Source: Candidatus Omnitrophota bacterium (GTDB lineage Bacteria > Omnitrophota > Gorgyraeia > Gygaellales > Profunditerraquicolaceae). Taken from it: 7,558 bases of DNA. Of the stretch, positions 7,304 to 7,558 are shown piece by piece; the stretch's first letter is position 1; each line of letters starts with the position of its first letter. The stretch is from NCBI GenBank assembly GCA_016931435.1, contig JAFGET010000124.1, positions 1 to 7,558 on the forward strand, in the 5' to 3' direction. The position numbers and the translations under genes were made by a program. The notes below the pieces were generated by a model. It had not been told where the DNA came from, ran no database searches, and saw only the letters and a program-made list of their open reading frames with translations.

Positions 7304-7332
7304 ATTATAATCCCGGTGAGGAGAAAATTCAA
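7304..7332 (-). promoter_or_regulatory. Predicted sigma70-type promoter of the glycan operon
   Basis: Minus strand: TTGAAT (7332-7327), 17-base spacer, perfect TATAAT (7309-7304). It is the best such pair in the only intergenic gap (7291-7349) and faces the GT4 gene. Transcription would start near 7297, leaving a leader of about 7 bases before the ATG. The gap otherwise shows no hairpin, so readthrough from the UPF0280 gene is also possible. Start site position is inferred from spacing. Confidence 0.6.
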
Positions 7333-7349
7333 GCAGAATAAGGATAGTT

Positions 7350-7558
7350 TTAAGCCAATTCTAAGCTTCCCCAGCTTATCATGGCCCTTTTTATTATGAT
7401 TACAATTGCAGTTACTGAATGGATAGCTTTGCCTGAATCTATTGCCGATTTTAGATCGCGCTTTGACTTGACACGGTTTGCGCAGGCAGTAGCCGCGGCA
7501 TCCGCAATGGCAGCACTTTTTGCTAAGACCGTTACGCTATTGGCAGAGCCGAAACTCA
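7350..7558 (-). CDS. UPF0280 / ApbE-superfamily protein, C-terminal fragment
   Basis: Only the last 68 residues and the TAA (7352-7350) lie in the window; the 5' part is beyond the edge. The visible part begins SFGSANSVTVLAKSAAIADA, continues with AATACANRVKSKRDLKSAI, and ends with a hydrophobic strand VTAIVIIIKRAM and WGSLELA. From memory this follows the C-terminus of the UPF0280 family (COG2122, related to the ApbE flavin transferase fold): a Gly/Ala-rich SVTVLA-ADAAATA-NRV segment, then a strand and a WG-x-[IL]-E-L ending. The biochemical function of that family is not established. It is co-directional with the glycan operon, 59 bases before it, and shows no evident functional link. An antisense frame over the same bases is also open but has no ribosome binding site or recognisable protein. 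Confidence 0.72.
   Translation of the reverse strand, partial: SFGSANSVTVLAKSAAIADAAATACANRVKSKRDLKSAIDSGKAIHSVTAIVIIIKRAMISWGSLELA

Noticed and set aside
7291..7349. Rho-independent terminator after the UPF0280-like gene
   Set aside because: I looked for a GC-rich stem followed by a T run on the minus strand and found none; only the promoter-like elements stand out.
7381..7558. Plus-strand open frame of 59 codons running off the right edge, starting with a hydrophobic stretch
   Set aside because: It lies antisense to the UPF0280-like C-terminus, which has a recognisable family pattern. The plus frame has no ribosome binding site and no recognisable protein; its Ala-rich content mirrors the antisense gene.

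Overview
The window looks like a piece of a bacterial chromosome from a Gram-negative-type organism. It is moderately AT-rich, gene-dense and uses standard bacterial start and stop codons. The style (an ABC-transporter polysaccharide locus, AT-leaning codons, many AAA and ATA codons) would fit an uncultured lineage such as Omnitrophota or a neighbouring candidate phylum. That is an impression from the proteins, not something the sequence proves. Every gene I can support lies on the minus strand, so the locus reads from high to low coordinates.

Layout in reading order: (1) 7558-7350, the last 68 residues of a UPF0280/ApbE-superfamily protein, cut by the window edge. (2) 7349-7291, the only real intergenic gap, holding a good sigma70-type promoter (TTGAAT, 17 bases, TATAAT) close to the next start. 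(3) 7290-6133, a GT-B (GT4-type) glycosyltransferase. (4) 6140-5154, a MraY/WecA-type polyprenyl-phosphate sugar-phosphate transferase. (5) 5161-3845, an FAD protein resembling UDP-galactopyranose mutase. (6) 3851-3039, a Wzm-type ABC-2 permease. (7) 3029-1287, a Wzt-type ATPase with two successive carbohydrate-binding-like domains. (8) 1287-1, a GT2 glycosyltransferase followed by a long coiled coil that runs off the window.

Genes 3 to 8 form one tightly packed operon. Successive genes overlap by 8, 8 and 7 bases, are separated by 9 bases, then overlap by 1 base, so translational coupling is likely throughout. Together they describe ABC-transporter-dependent glycan export. The MraY/WecA-like protein would start a glycan on a polyprenyl phosphate, the glycosyltransferases would extend it, the mutase-like enzyme could supply a furanose or otherwise rearranged nucleotide sugar, and Wzm/Wzt would export the lipid-linked chain after recognition by the Wzt C-terminal domains.

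Four features make this locus less ordinary. The Wzt has a tandem C-terminal domain and lacks the usual H-loop histidine. The MraY/WecA-like enzyme has Asn in place of the Asp of its MGDxGS motif. The last GT2 carries a heptad-repeat extension with a recent 105-bp internal duplication, which by analogy with WbdD could set chain length. The mutase-like enzyme resembles fungal-type UGM more than classical bacterial Glf. No RNA genes, mobile elements, CRISPR arrays or terminators were seen.
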